Source: an uncultured Eubacteriales bacterium (lineage in GTDB: Bacteria; Bacillota_A; Clostridia; Oscillospirales; CAG-272). From it: a stretch of DNA of 6,155 nucleotides. Below, piece after piece: positions 1 to 5,974 of this stretch. The notes under the pieces were generated by a model that was not told the origin of the DNA, did not search any database, and saw only the letters and a list, made by a program, of their open reading frames with translations. Numbering within the stretch: the first letter of the stretch is position 1; every line of letters starts with the position of its first letter. The stretch covers positions 1 through 6,155 of the forward strand of contig USKS01000101.1 of assembly GCA_900555345.1 (NCBI GenBank). Reading direction: 5' to 3'. A program made the position numbers and the translations under genes.

Positions 1-800
1 GGATTTCTATGCGTGAAAGTGCCGCGCATATAGTAGTTTTTTCCGCCGCGCGCTTCTACAAGCTTTTGAAATTTCGGGACGATGCGCTCCCAGCTTCCGT
101 TTCCGGCATAGTCAACTCTGTATCTGTCATGTACCTCCCGTCTGCCGTCAAGGGAGAGGACTACGTTTGAGCATTCGCGGTTTGCAAAGTCAATTACATC
201 GTCATCAATAAGCATACCGTTTGTAGTGAGGGTGAACCGGAAGTTCTTTCCGGTTTCTTTCTCTCGCCCGCGGGCATATTTGACGAGTTCTTTAACGACG
301 TCAAAATTCATCAGCGGTTCTCCGCCGAAAAAGTCCACCTCCAGATTGCGGCGGGTGCCGGAATTTTCGATCAGAAAATCAAGAGCGCGCTTTCCCACTT
401 CAAGAGGCATAACAGCGCGTTCGCCGTTATATTTGCCCTGACTGGCGAAGCAGTATGAGCAGTTAAGGTTGCATATGTGTGCCACATGCAGGCAAAGCGC
501 CTTAACAACGCCGGAAGTTTTTTTCTTCAGCTTGCCTGCTATGGGCTCAAAGGTGTCTGGGGTGAACAGCCTGCCGCTTTTCTTCAGACTTTCAATATCT
601 GAAAAGCAGTCGAGAATATCTGCTTCGGAAACGTCTTCTCTCCCGCTGTATTTGGAGAGTATATCGCTGATGATTTTGTCGTGAGGAGTGTTTTCGTATG
701 CATTGATTATATCATAGGCAACATCGTCAACGATGTGAACAGAGCCGGAGCAAACGTCAAGAACAATATTATGACCGCCGAGCTTGTAGGAGTGTATCAT
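1..800 (-). CDS. scfB: SCIFF peptide maturase, radical SAM/SPASM thioether-forming enzyme (3' end cut off by window edge)
   Basis: Translating the minus strand from the ATG at 800 gives 266 residues with no stop before the window edge, so the SPASM C-terminal half is missing. The start MIHSYKLGGHNIVLDV resembles SCIFF maturases I know; the first ~85 residues fit the leader-binding (RRE/PqqD-like) domain. The radical SAM cluster motif is C110-x3-C114-x2-C117 (context HICNLNCSYCFA), followed by a GGEP motif at 159-162 and a TTNG segment near 192-195, typical of this fold. Family members use S-adenosylmethionine and [4Fe-4S] clusters to join Cys thiols of the SCIFF precursor to a backbone carbon (ranthipeptide-type thioether). 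The precursor gene lies just upstream in the same orientation. The start is supported by AAAGGA (808-813), 7 nt before the ATG. Family assignment is very secure; substrate assignment rests on adjacency and family knowledge. Confidence 0.95.
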   Translation of the reverse strand, partial: MIHSYKLGGHNIVLDVCSGSVHIVDDVAYDIINAYENTPHDKIISDILSKYSGREDVSEADILDCFSDIESLKKSGRLFTPDTFEPIAGKLKKKTSGVVKALCLHVAHICNLNCSYCFASQGKYNGERAVMPLEVGKRALDFLIENSGTRRNLEVDFFGGEPLMNFDVVKELVKYARGREKETGKNFRFTLTTNGMLIDDDVIDFANRECSNVVLSLDGRREVHDRYRVDYAGNGSWERIVPKFQKLVEARGGKNYYMRGTFTHRN

Positions 801-807
801 GTTATGA

Positions 808-813
808 TCCTTT
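808..813 (-). promoter_or_regulatory. Ribosome binding site of the SCIFF maturase
   Basis: AAAGGA on the minus strand, 7 nt before the ATG at 800. It lies downstream of the 833-856 hairpin, so it would be translated only from transcripts that read through. Confidence 0.7.
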
Positions 814-830
814 CGGAAATATTAAAATCG

Positions 831-856
831 AAAAATGCCGCCCAAAGGCGGCATTT
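831..856 (-). terminator. Hairpin with U-run between scfA and scfB: attenuator or leaky intrinsic terminator
   Basis: On the minus strand a perfect 10-bp stem (arms 847-856 and 833-842) encloses a TTTG tetraloop (843-846). The 3' arm runs into TTTTT (831-835), then CGATTTT. The 5' arm begins 14 nt after the scfA stop codon. The stem core GCCGCC/GGCGGC is G+C-rich and the U-run is short, which suits partial rather than complete termination. The next gene, scfB, starts 30 nt further on in the same direction with no recognisable promoter of its own, so its expression probably depends on readthrough. The stem and its position are seen directly; the leakiness is inferred. Alternatively the hairpin may stabilise the 3' end of a short scfA transcript. 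Confidence 0.75.
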
Positions 857-870
857 CCGTTGTAAACGGA

Positions 871-1023
871 TTACTTATCCTGCTTTGAGTTTTCGCACTT
901 CTGGTTTGCGATACCGCAGCTTGTTTTGCATGCAGACTGGCAGGAAGTCTGGCATTCGCCGCAGCCGCCCTTTGCGGCGCTTTCGCAAAGATTTTTAGTA
1001 GCGATTGTCTGAATACGTTTCAT
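871..1023 (-). CDS. scfA: SCIFF (six cysteines in forty-five residues) ranthipeptide precursor
   Basis: A 50-residue peptide starting MKRIQTIATKNL and carrying the family core CGECQTSCQSACKTSC followed by ANQKCEN, which identifies the SCIFF family found in nearly all Clostridia. It is the substrate of the adjacent radical SAM maturase, which installs Cys thioethers; the biological role of the family is unsettled. The six family cysteines are C21, C24, C28, C32, C36 and C43. An additional C13 lies in the leader-like N-terminus. Residue 37, just after C36, is Gly where the best-studied homologues have Thr. The frame is open upstream to an ATG at 1089, but that would put the start inside the -35 element. 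The ATG at 1023 has GGAGGA 10 nt upstream and gives the family N-terminus, so I use it. A strong promoter lies at 1061-1089. Short Cys-rich genes like this are often missed by annotation. Confidence 0.95.
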   Translation of the reverse strand: MKRIQTIATKNLCESAAKGGCGECQTSCQSACKTSCGIANQKCENSKQDK

Positions 1024-1033
1024 TATTTTGCCG

Positions 1034-1039
1034 TCCTCC
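1034..1039 (-). promoter_or_regulatory. Ribosome binding site that decides the scfA start
   Basis: GGAGGA on the minus strand (context ACCGGAGGAC), 10 nt before the ATG at 1023. It supports the 50-residue SCIFF product over a 72-residue reading from 1089. Confidence 0.75.
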
Positions 1040-1060
1040 GGTAATGTTTTATTTTTGAAA

Positions 1061-1089
1061 ATTATATCACACAATATGATATAAGTCAA
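1061..1089 (-). promoter_or_regulatory. Consensus-like vegetative sigma promoter of scfA
   Basis: On the minus strand the -35 element is TTGACT (1084-1089) and the -10 element is a perfect TATAAT (1061-1066), separated by exactly 17 bp. Transcription would begin near 1054, leaving an untranslated leader of about 30 nt that contains the GGAGGA site. This is the best promoter in the window and suggests high-level or constitutive precursor transcription, unless the overlapping inverted repeat at 1062-1084 binds a repressor. Confidence 0.85.
1062..1084. repeat. Inverted repeat inside the scfA promoter, candidate operator
   Basis: The arms TTATATCA (1062-1069) and TGATATAA (1077-1084) are exact reverse complements separated by 7 nt. 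The repeat occupies almost the whole interval between the -35 and -10 hexamers and overlaps the outer base of the -35 and most of the -10. A dimeric regulator bound here would block RNA polymerase. It is A+T-rich in an A+T-rich promoter, so chance is a real alternative. Confidence 0.4.
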
Positions 1090-1155
1090 TCGGTTTGCGT
1101 GAATTTTTAAATAGCCGGGTTGTTTTTGCCGAGCGCTATGTACAGCGCGGCAGGG
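1090..1155. other. Short intergenic spacer with an imperfect hairpin but no clear terminator
   Basis: This lies between the kinase stop and the scfA promoter. It contains a bulged inverted repeat (about 1128-1151; arms GCGCT/AGCGC extended by GCC/GGC across a two-base bulge). An outer pair, ATAGCC at 1111-1116 and GGCTAT at 1154-1159, could enclose it. On the minus strand the inner hairpin is followed by AAAAA rather than a U-run, so it is not a canonical intrinsic terminator for the kinase operon. Some readthrough into scfA is therefore possible. Confidence 0.4.
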
Positions 1156-2616
1156 CTATACCGTATAAAAATCCTTAAGCCCCGCAACGAGCTTTTCGTA
1201 GCGGGCGCGTTTTTCAAGATAAAATTCTATATCGGCCTTTGATGCGCCGGGGGCGGCATCCGCCTTTACCATGACTCTTTTGCAGTCGCTGTAGTCCGCA
1301 AAAGCGCCGCAGGATACTGCCGCTGTCATTGCGGCGCCCATGCAGCAGGTCTCTTTTTCACGCATGCGATATATTTCGCAGCCGGTAACGCTTTGTACGA
1401 TACCCGTCCAAAGCTCGCTTCTGGCGGCGCCGCCGGTCATCATGAGCCGGTCGATCTTCATGCCGTGGGCTGCAAATCCGTCAAGCACGCCGGCTGCCTC
1501 AAAAGCAACGCCCTCCATAAGAGCTCTTGCAATATCCCCGCGCTTGTGGCCCGCGTCAAGCCCGAACATGGCGCCGCGCAGATCGGGGCGCATATGGGGA
1601 AAGCCCGCGCCGCAGACGTACGGCAGCACAAAAAGGGAGGCGGCGCTGTCGCGGCAAAGAGATGCTTCGGCGTCCAAAGACGCAAAGTCGCCGCCGCATA
1701 TATTGCGGTACCAGTTCAGCGCGCTTCCGGCGCTGACGATGGACGCAAGAGCACCGTAAAGTCCCTTCGTCGGGTGAATGCCGGGGGAGATATGGTTGTC
1801 GGTGTACAAAGGAGACGACGTTATGCCGAGGATCACCCATGTGGTGCCCGTCGCGAGCAGCATATCGCCCGCTTCCACCGCGCCGCAGCCGACCGCGGCG
1901 CAGTACTGATCGTGGGCGCCGTTATAAACGTGCACGCCGCAGGGCAGCGAAAGCTCCGCTGCCGCCTCGGGGCACAGTGTGCCGAGATCCGCGCCGATTG
2001 GCAGAACCTCGGGCAGTCTGTCCTCGGTGATGCCTATATATGAGAGTACAGGCTCGCTCCATTTGCCGGATGTGATGTCGTAAAGCTGTCGCATGGCGGC
2101 GTTCGTTGGGTCGATAACGCAACGGCGGCACAGCTTCATGTTCATAAACTCAAGTGTGGTCACGAATTTATGCGCCGCGGCGAAAAGGCGTGGCTCATTG
2201 TCTCTCAGCCACAGTATTTTTGCGGCGTCGAGAACGGGATTGGGCAGCCAGCCGCTGATCTTATATATTCTCTCGGCACCTATGGCGTCGGAGAGCTCAC
2301 GCGCTTCAGCAGATGCGCGACTGTCCATCCAGGTGATGACCTCGCTTATTGCATTGCCGTCTTTGTCCGTGCAGAGCATGCTTGCCGCCTGGGTCGAAAG
2401 GCTTATGGCGGCGATCTTCGATCTGTCGATATCCTTCGTGGCGCCGCGCACGGCGTATACCGCGGCGTTCCACCAGTCGTCGGCGTTCTGAGTAACGCGT
2501 ACGCCGTCGCTGTGCAGCGGATAGTCCTTGTAGGCGCTGCCGAGAGTAATTCCGCCCTCGTCGGTCACAACGGCTTTTGTGCCCGTTGTGCCGACGTCAA
2601 GTCCGATAAAATACAT
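1156..2616 (-). CDS. FGGY-family carbohydrate kinase (xylulokinase-like), substrate unknown
   Basis: A 486-residue protein, the usual length for FGGY kinases. The N-terminal phosphate-binding loop is GLDVGTTGTK (residues 5-14, with D7). The segment WMDSRA (96-101) corresponds to the sugar-site W-x-D-x-R region. A signature-1-like segment ends in AAKILW (131-136). GAHDQ (233-237) carries the presumed catalytic base D236. A signature-2-like segment spans 348-368, and the C-terminal ATP-site loop is TGGAARS (394-400). All catalytic elements are intact, so an active ATP-dependent sugar or polyol kinase is expected in the cytosol. The overall pattern is closest to xylulokinase-type members, but this family changes substrate easily and I would not name one. 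Its ATG follows the aminotransferase stop by 2 nt and no Shine-Dalgarno is visible, so translation probably depends on coupling. Confidence 0.9.
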   Translation of the reverse strand: MYFIGLDVGTTGTKAVVTDEGGITLGSAYKDYPLHSDGVRVTQNADDWWNAAVYAVRGATKDIDRSKIAAISLSTQAASMLCTDKDGNAISEVITWMDSRASAEARELSDAIGAERIYKISGWLPNPVLDAAKILWLRDNEPRLFAAAHKFVTTLEFMNMKLCRRCVIDPTNAAMRQLYDITSGKWSEPVLSYIGITEDRLPEVLPIGADLGTLCPEAAAELSLPCGVHVYNGAHDQYCAAVGCGAVEAGDMLLATGTTWVILGITSSPLYTDNHISPGIHPTKGLYGALASIVSAGSALNWYRNICGGDFASLDAEASLCRDSAASLFVLPYVCGAGFPHMRPDLRGAMFGLDAGHKRGDIARALMEGVAFEAAGVLDGFAAHGMKIDRLMMTGGAARSELWTGIVQSVTGCEIYRMREKETCCMGAAMTAAVSCGAFADYSDCKRVMVKADAAPGASKADIEFYLEKRARYEKLVAGLKDFYTV

Positions 2617-2618
2617 GA

Positions 2619-4157
2619 TTATTTTGCAAGCAGGCGGTCGATGGTCTCGACTATGTAGTCAAGTGTTGCTTCGTCCGCGATAACGGGAGGCTTCATAAGC
2701 ATTGCGGGCAGGCAGTTTGCCTTGTATATCTGTGCGGAGGCGTCGATGCAGGCTTTCTTCATCTCGGAGGCGAAAGCTGCCGCGTCGTCCACGGTGTGGA
2801 AGTGCAGCGCCGCAAGGTGACCGAGACCCTCAACATCAAGTATCACGTCGGGATGCTTGCGGTGCAGCTCTTTGAGCCCCTCGGTGAAGTGCTTGCCGAG
2901 CTCTGCGACCTTGTCGCCGTTTGCGCGCATAAATGTCATCGTGATAAGGTAGGAAAGTGCCGCAAGCTCCTCCTGACCGTTGGTCACGAGTGCGCCGAAC
3001 TGGTTGAGCGTATCCATTTCGGCGGTGGTAATGATCTTGGAGGCGGGGTACTCGCCGCCGGGGAAGCCTTTGCCCACGATGGAGAAATCGGGGTTAAGTC
3101 CGTAGAGGCGGAACAGGAACGCGCCCTTGTACCACATGCATGACTGGATCTCATCACACATGGTGGGTGTATCGTACTGACTGCACAGGCGGTATGCCTC
3201 CTGCAGATAGTCTTTTGTAAGGCGGATTCCGCCGTAGTTCATGAGTATGATCTCATGAGAAAAGCCCGCGGTCTTGTAGTTTCCGCTGTTGTATTTTTCA
3301 ATCTTAGCGCGGAAGTCGTCAATGTCGTTTATCATAACGGGAACGACCTTGTAAACCTCGCCAGCGTCAGCCTTTTCGCGTATTTCGGGCCAGAGACCGC
3401 GCAGAGTCTGCGCAACGACTGTCGTGCCGTGGTAGTTGCCCTCAACACCGCCGTTCCTGTCGCCGATGACAAAGAATACGGGTGTCTTGCCCTCATATTT
3501 GGGGGTGGGGAATGTGGAGTCGAGCTTGTAGAAGCGTGCAAGCATCATCTTAAGGCCTGCCTCGCATGCAAGCGAGCCGGTCTCGAGGTTGATAACTCTG
3601 TTGAGCACCTTGGGCTCCTCGGAGGCGATCACCTTTGCCGTGCTCTCTTCGTCGTCCCAGTCAATGCCGTTTGCCATCTGCACAAGGCGCTTTTCCATAA
3701 GTCTGGTTATGTATCCGCGGGTGTTGTTGTGCGTTGCGTTTACGACACCGATGCGGCGTGCGTTGTCTATAAGCTTGTAGCCGTCAAAACGGTGACCCAT
3801 AGGCGTGTGGTAATGCTCGCTCTTGCCGATGAGGTAGAGCTTGCCGTCCTCGCCGACTCTGAAGCAGCCCATGCCGGTAACGGGAGCCATGGATGTGTTT
3901 GTGGCGTGCGCAAACGCTGCGGTCGCGGCGCCCTTGTTGTTGTTTTCAAATGCGGGCATTATCTGCTTGCCCACGTTTTTCAGCATTTCATCGCACTTTT
4001 TCTGCTTTTCTTCGGGGAAAAAGTCGATCTTTTCGTCTGCGATCGCCATGGTCTCGGCGTAGGACATAACTCCCAGCGCCTCGTTTGCGCGTGCAACGGA
4101 CTGTGTGTAGTCTCTGCCGAGGATATCGGAAAGGGACAGTTTGGGTGAAGTGAACAT
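2619..4157 (-). CDS. Class III aminotransferase-fold PLP-dependent enzyme with long N-terminal extension
   Basis: A 512-residue protein, longer than the usual 400-460 for class III aminotransferases. The familiar fold seems to begin near residue 98 (CFRVGEDGKLYLIGKSEHYHTP), so about 95 N-terminal residues are extra. Recognisable elements in order: LETGSLACEAGLK (191-203), matching the phosphate-binding SGTEANE region; YHGTT (242-246), the aromatic-His-Gly segment stacking on PLP; CDEIQ (334-338), with D335 expected to contact the pyridine nitrogen; and VGKGFPGGEYPAS (361-373), with K363 as the presumed Schiff-base lysine. These predict a working PLP enzyme, although the fold includes decarboxylases, racemases and mutases as well as transaminases. 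The GGAGG site (4166-4170), 7 nt upstream, supports the ATG. It is first in a two-gene unit with the FGGY kinase and starts 36 nt after ruvB. Substrate is not recognisable. Confidence 0.88.
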   Translation of the reverse strand: MFTSPKLSLSDILGRDYTQSVARANEALGVMSYAETMAIADEKIDFFPEEKQKKCDEMLKNVGKQIMPAFENNNKGAATAAFAHATNTSMAPVTGMGCFRVGEDGKLYLIGKSEHYHTPMGHRFDGYKLIDNARRIGVVNATHNNTRGYITRLMEKRLVQMANGIDWDDEESTAKVIASEEPKVLNRVINLETGSLACEAGLKMMLARFYKLDSTFPTPKYEGKTPVFFVIGDRNGGVEGNYHGTTVVAQTLRGLWPEIREKADAGEVYKVVPVMINDIDDFRAKIEKYNSGNYKTAGFSHEIILMNYGGIRLTKDYLQEAYRLCSQYDTPTMCDEIQSCMWYKGAFLFRLYGLNPDFSIVGKGFPGGEYPASKIITTAEMDTLNQFGALVTNGQEELAALSYLITMTFMRANGDKVAELGKHFTEGLKELHRKHPDVILDVEGLGHLAALHFHTVDDAAAFASEMKKACIDASAQIYKANCLPAMLMKPPVIADEATLDYIVETIDRLLAK

Positions 4158-4165
4158 TGTGTAAC

Positions 4166-4170
4166 CTCCG
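4166..4170 (-). promoter_or_regulatory. Ribosome binding site of the aminotransferase gene
   Basis: GGAGG on the minus strand (context ACCGGAGGTT), 7 nt before the ATG at 4157. The same octamer ACCGGAGG precedes scfA. Confidence 0.8.
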
Positions 4171-4175
4171 GTTAT

Positions 4176-4204
4176 ATATATGCTGTAAATTTTTTATTCG
4201 TCAA
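4176..4204 (-). promoter_or_regulatory. Candidate promoter of the aminotransferase-kinase unit, overlapping the ruvB 3' end
   Basis: On the minus strand TTGACG (4199-4204, within the last ruvB codons) and TATATA (4176-4181) are 17 bp apart, close to the vegetative consensus. Transcription starting about 7 nt after the -10 would begin at roughly 4168-4170, inside the GGAGG ribosome binding site, which is awkward. It may therefore be fortuitous, or may give a near-leaderless transcript. Otherwise the pair depends on readthrough from ruvAB, and I see no terminator after ruvB. Confidence 0.4.
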
Positions 4205-5252
4205 TACTTATCTGCGAGCTCTGAGCTTTGGGACGGTAGGGAATACCGAGATGCTCATACGCAAGCTTTGTAACGCAGCGGCCGCGCGGCGTGCGGGATA
4301 TAAAGCCTATCTGCAGAAGATACGGCTCGTACACGTCCTCGATGGTGACCGCCTCCTCGCCGACCGTAGCCGCAAGGGTGTCAAGTCCGACGGGGCCTCC
4401 GTCGTAATACTTTATCATTGTCTCCATCATGCGGCGGTCCGTGTTGTCAAGCCCCAGCTCGTCGATCTCAAGCATTTTCAGCGCTCTTGACGCGACCTCA
4501 AGGGTGATCTCGCCGTCGCCCTTTACCTGAGCATAGTCGCGCACGCGTTTCAGCAGTCTGTTTGCTATACGCGGCGTTCCGCGGGAGCGGGAGGCGATCT
4601 CAAGCGCCCCTTCGTCGTCGATGGGAATCTCAAGTATGCCCGCGCTGCGTTTGACTATAAGCGAAAGCTCCTCGGGAGTGTACAGCTCAAGCCGCAGCAG
4701 CACGCCGAAGCGGTCGCGCAGAGGGGTAGTGAGCTGTCCGGCTCTCGTTGTTGCTCCGATAAGCGTGAAATGCTGAAGGGGCAGGCGGATGCTGCGCGCC
4801 GCGGGACCTTTTCCGATGATTATGTCAAGAGAAAAATCCTCCATTGCGGGGTACAGTATTTCCTCTATGCTGCGGTTCAGGCGGTGGATCTCGTCGATAA
4901 AAAGCACATCGCCCTCGCCGAGATTCGTAAGCAGCGCCGCAAGGTCGCCCTGCTTTTCGATGGCGGGGCCGCTTGTGACGCGAAAGTTTACGCCGAGCTC
5001 CGACGCGATTATGCCGGAGAGCGTTGTTTTTCCCAGTCCGGGAGGACCGTACAGAAGCACGTGATCCAGTGTGTCGCCGCGCATTTTGACCGCGTCGATG
5101 TATATTTTCAGAACCTCTTTTGCCTTCTCCTGACCGATGTATTCGTCAAAGGCATGGGGGCGCAGCGTAACTTCGGTGTCGTTGTCCTCGACCGTTGATG
5201 ACGCTTCCATTATTCTGTTTTCAAGATCGAAATCGTTTACAAAGCTGTCCAA
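4194..5252 (-). CDS. ruvB: RuvB, Holliday junction branch-migration ATPase
   Basis: A 352-residue protein of typical RuvB length. It forms hexameric rings that pump DNA through the RuvA-bound Holliday junction during recombination repair. Visible elements: [11 protein letters not shown] (31-41), the RuvB-specific lead-in; Walker [10 protein letters not shown] (69-77); Walker B FIDEIHRL (118-125); sensor-1 region GATTR (166-170); the arginine-finger segment LRDRFG (178-183); sensor-2 [10 protein letters not shown] (225-234); and the C-terminal winged-helix segment, including IEDVYEPYL and [10 protein letters not shown] (304-325). Nothing essential is missing. The start codon is TTG at 5252: AAAGGAGG lies 7 nt upstream and there is no in-frame ATG near it. 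The gene follows ruvA by 13 nt. The last codons may contain the -35 element of the next operon. Confidence 0.98.
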   Translation of the reverse strand: MDSFVNDFDLENRIMEASSTVEDNDTEVTLRPHAFDEYIGQEKAKEVLKIYIDAVKMRGDTLDHVLLYGPPGLGKTTLSGIIASELGVNFRVTSGPAIEKQGDLAALLTNLGEGDVLFIDEIHRLNRSIEEILYPAMEDFSLDIIIGKGPAARSIRLPLQHFTLIGATTRAGQLTTPLRDRFGVLLRLELYTPEELSLIVKRSAGILEIPIDDEGALEIASRSRGTPRIANRLLKRVRDYAQVKGDGEITLEVASRALKMLEIDELGLDNTDRRMMETMIKYYDGGPVGLDTLAATVGEEAVTIEDVYEPYLLQIGFISRTPRGRCVTKLAYEHLGIPYRPKAQSSQISIDE

Positions 5253-5259
5253 TGCGCTG

Positions 5260-5267
5260 CCTCCTTT
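5260..5267 (-). promoter_or_regulatory. Strong ribosome binding site that fixes the TTG start of ruvB
   Basis: AAAGGAGG on the minus strand, 7 nt before the TTG at 5252 and overlapping the ruvA stop codon (5266-5268). The overlap suggests that ruvA and ruvB translation are coupled. Confidence 0.85.
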
Positions 5268-5892
5268 ACTTCATAAGCTTCGCAAGGGCGAGGCGGATAA
5301 GCTCCTCCGTACCCTCGGATGCGTCAAGACCCGAAAGCGCGCTGACCGCTTCGCTGCGCGAATATCCAAGAACGATAAGTGCGTCCACCGCGTCGGAAAG
5401 GCTTCCGCCGTCCGCCGCCGTGCGCGAAACGCTTGCGGCTTTCGCCGCAGATTTTCCCGCGGGGGTGGCACCGAAGGTCTTTGCGACCTTGTCGCGCAGC
5501 TCAAGCACGACCCTGGCTGCGGTCTTTGCGCCGACGCCGGGTGCGCGCGAAATTGATTTTGCGTCCTCCGCGGCAATAGCGGAGATAAGCGCGTCGGGGT
5601 TCATGACCGACAGTATGGAGACTGCCGCCTTGGGGCCCACACCGGACACGGAGATGAGCAGCTTGAACAGCCGCAGCTCGTCGGAGGAGGAGAAGCCGTA
5701 CAGCTCCATAGCGTCCTCTCTTACAGCCATGTAGGTGTAGACGCGCACGCTGCTGCCGATCCCGCTGCCCGAAAGGGCGGTCACGGCGCTGCCTGTGACG
5801 GTCAGCAGAAATCCCACGCCGCCGCAGTCGATAACGGCGGTCATATTCGGTGCGTCGAGCTCGAGCAGCTCGCCGGAAAGACAGTATATCAT
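5266..5892 (-). CDS. ruvA: RuvA, Holliday junction DNA-binding subunit
   Basis: From the ATG at 5892 this encodes 208 residues, the usual RuvA size. It binds four-way junctions as a tetramer and docks the RuvB motors. Domain I (about 1-64) starts [12 protein letters not shown] and contains [11 protein letters not shown] (57-67), where the acidic pin residues E59 and D60 sit. Domain II has two helix-hairpin-helix motifs, [10 protein letters not shown] (81-90) and [14 protein letters not shown] (116-129). An Ala/Ser-rich linker (about 141-162) leads to the RuvB-binding domain III (about 163-208). The frame continues upstream to a TTG at 5904. Conservation of the family N-terminus favours 5892, but AAAGGA (5908-5913) is 15 nt from the ATG and only 3 nt from the TTG, so the start is not settled. 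The upstream gene ends 82 nt away. Confidence 0.97.
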   Translation of the reverse strand: MIYCLSGELLELDAPNMTAVIDCGGVGFLLTVTGSAVTALSGSGIGSSVRVYTYMAVREDAMELYGFSSSDELRLFKLLISVSGVGPKAAVSILSVMNPDALISAIAAEDAKSISRAPGVGAKTAARVVLELRDKVAKTFGATPAGKSAAKAASVSRTAADGGSLSDAVDALIVLGYSRSEAVSALSGLDASEGTEELIRLALAKLMK

Positions 5893-5907
5893 AATTTCCG
5901 CCAAATT

Positions 5908-5913
5908 TCCTTT
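5908..5913 (-). promoter_or_regulatory. Poorly spaced ribosome binding site of ruvA
   Basis: AAAGGA on the minus strand. It is 15 nt from the family-preferred ATG (5892) and 3 nt from the in-frame TTG (5904); neither spacing is ideal. A weaker GGCGGA (5897-5902) lies 4 nt before the ATG and could serve instead. Confidence 0.45.
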
Positions 5914-5919
5914 CGGTAA

Positions 5920-5949
5920 TGAAATATTTAAAACTTATATTGAAATATT
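5920..5949. repeat. Two 9-bp direct repeats upstream of ruvA
   Basis: TGAAATATT occurs at 5920-5928 and again at 5941-5949, 21 bp from start to start, about two helical turns, so both copies would face the same side of the helix. The block is A+T-rich and lies in the 82-bp gap before ruvA, where a promoter or regulator site would be expected. I see no convincing -35/-10 pair there. Chance in A+T-rich sequence is possible. Confidence 0.35.
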
Positions 5950-5974
5950 CTGTTTCGCCGTCGCGCCGACAGCA

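Noticed and set aside
226..998. Plus-strand open frames opposite the SCIFF maturase and precursor
   Set aside because: The minus strand here encodes unmistakable radical SAM and SCIFF motifs; the plus frames have no supporting features.
1024..1089. A 22-residue N-terminal extension of the SCIFF precursor from the ATG at 1089
   Set aside because: It would start inside the -35 hexamer of the scfA promoter, has no ribosome binding site, and adds hydrophobic residues not seen in the family.
1128..1151. Hairpin after the kinase gene as an intrinsic terminator
   Set aside because: The stem is bulged and is followed by A residues, not U residues, on the transcribed strand; on the plus strand the T-run precedes the stem.
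1393..2658. Several plus-strand open frames opposite the FGGY kinase gene
   Set aside because: They overlap one another and the kinase, are rich in Arg, Ala and Pro as expected for shadow frames, and lack initiation signals.
3255..4148. A long plus-strand open frame of nearly 300 codons opposite the aminotransferase gene
   Set aside because: It lies wholly antisense to a gene with clear family motifs, has no ribosome binding site, and shows no recognisable domain; long antisense frames are expected from the codon bias of G+C-rich genes.
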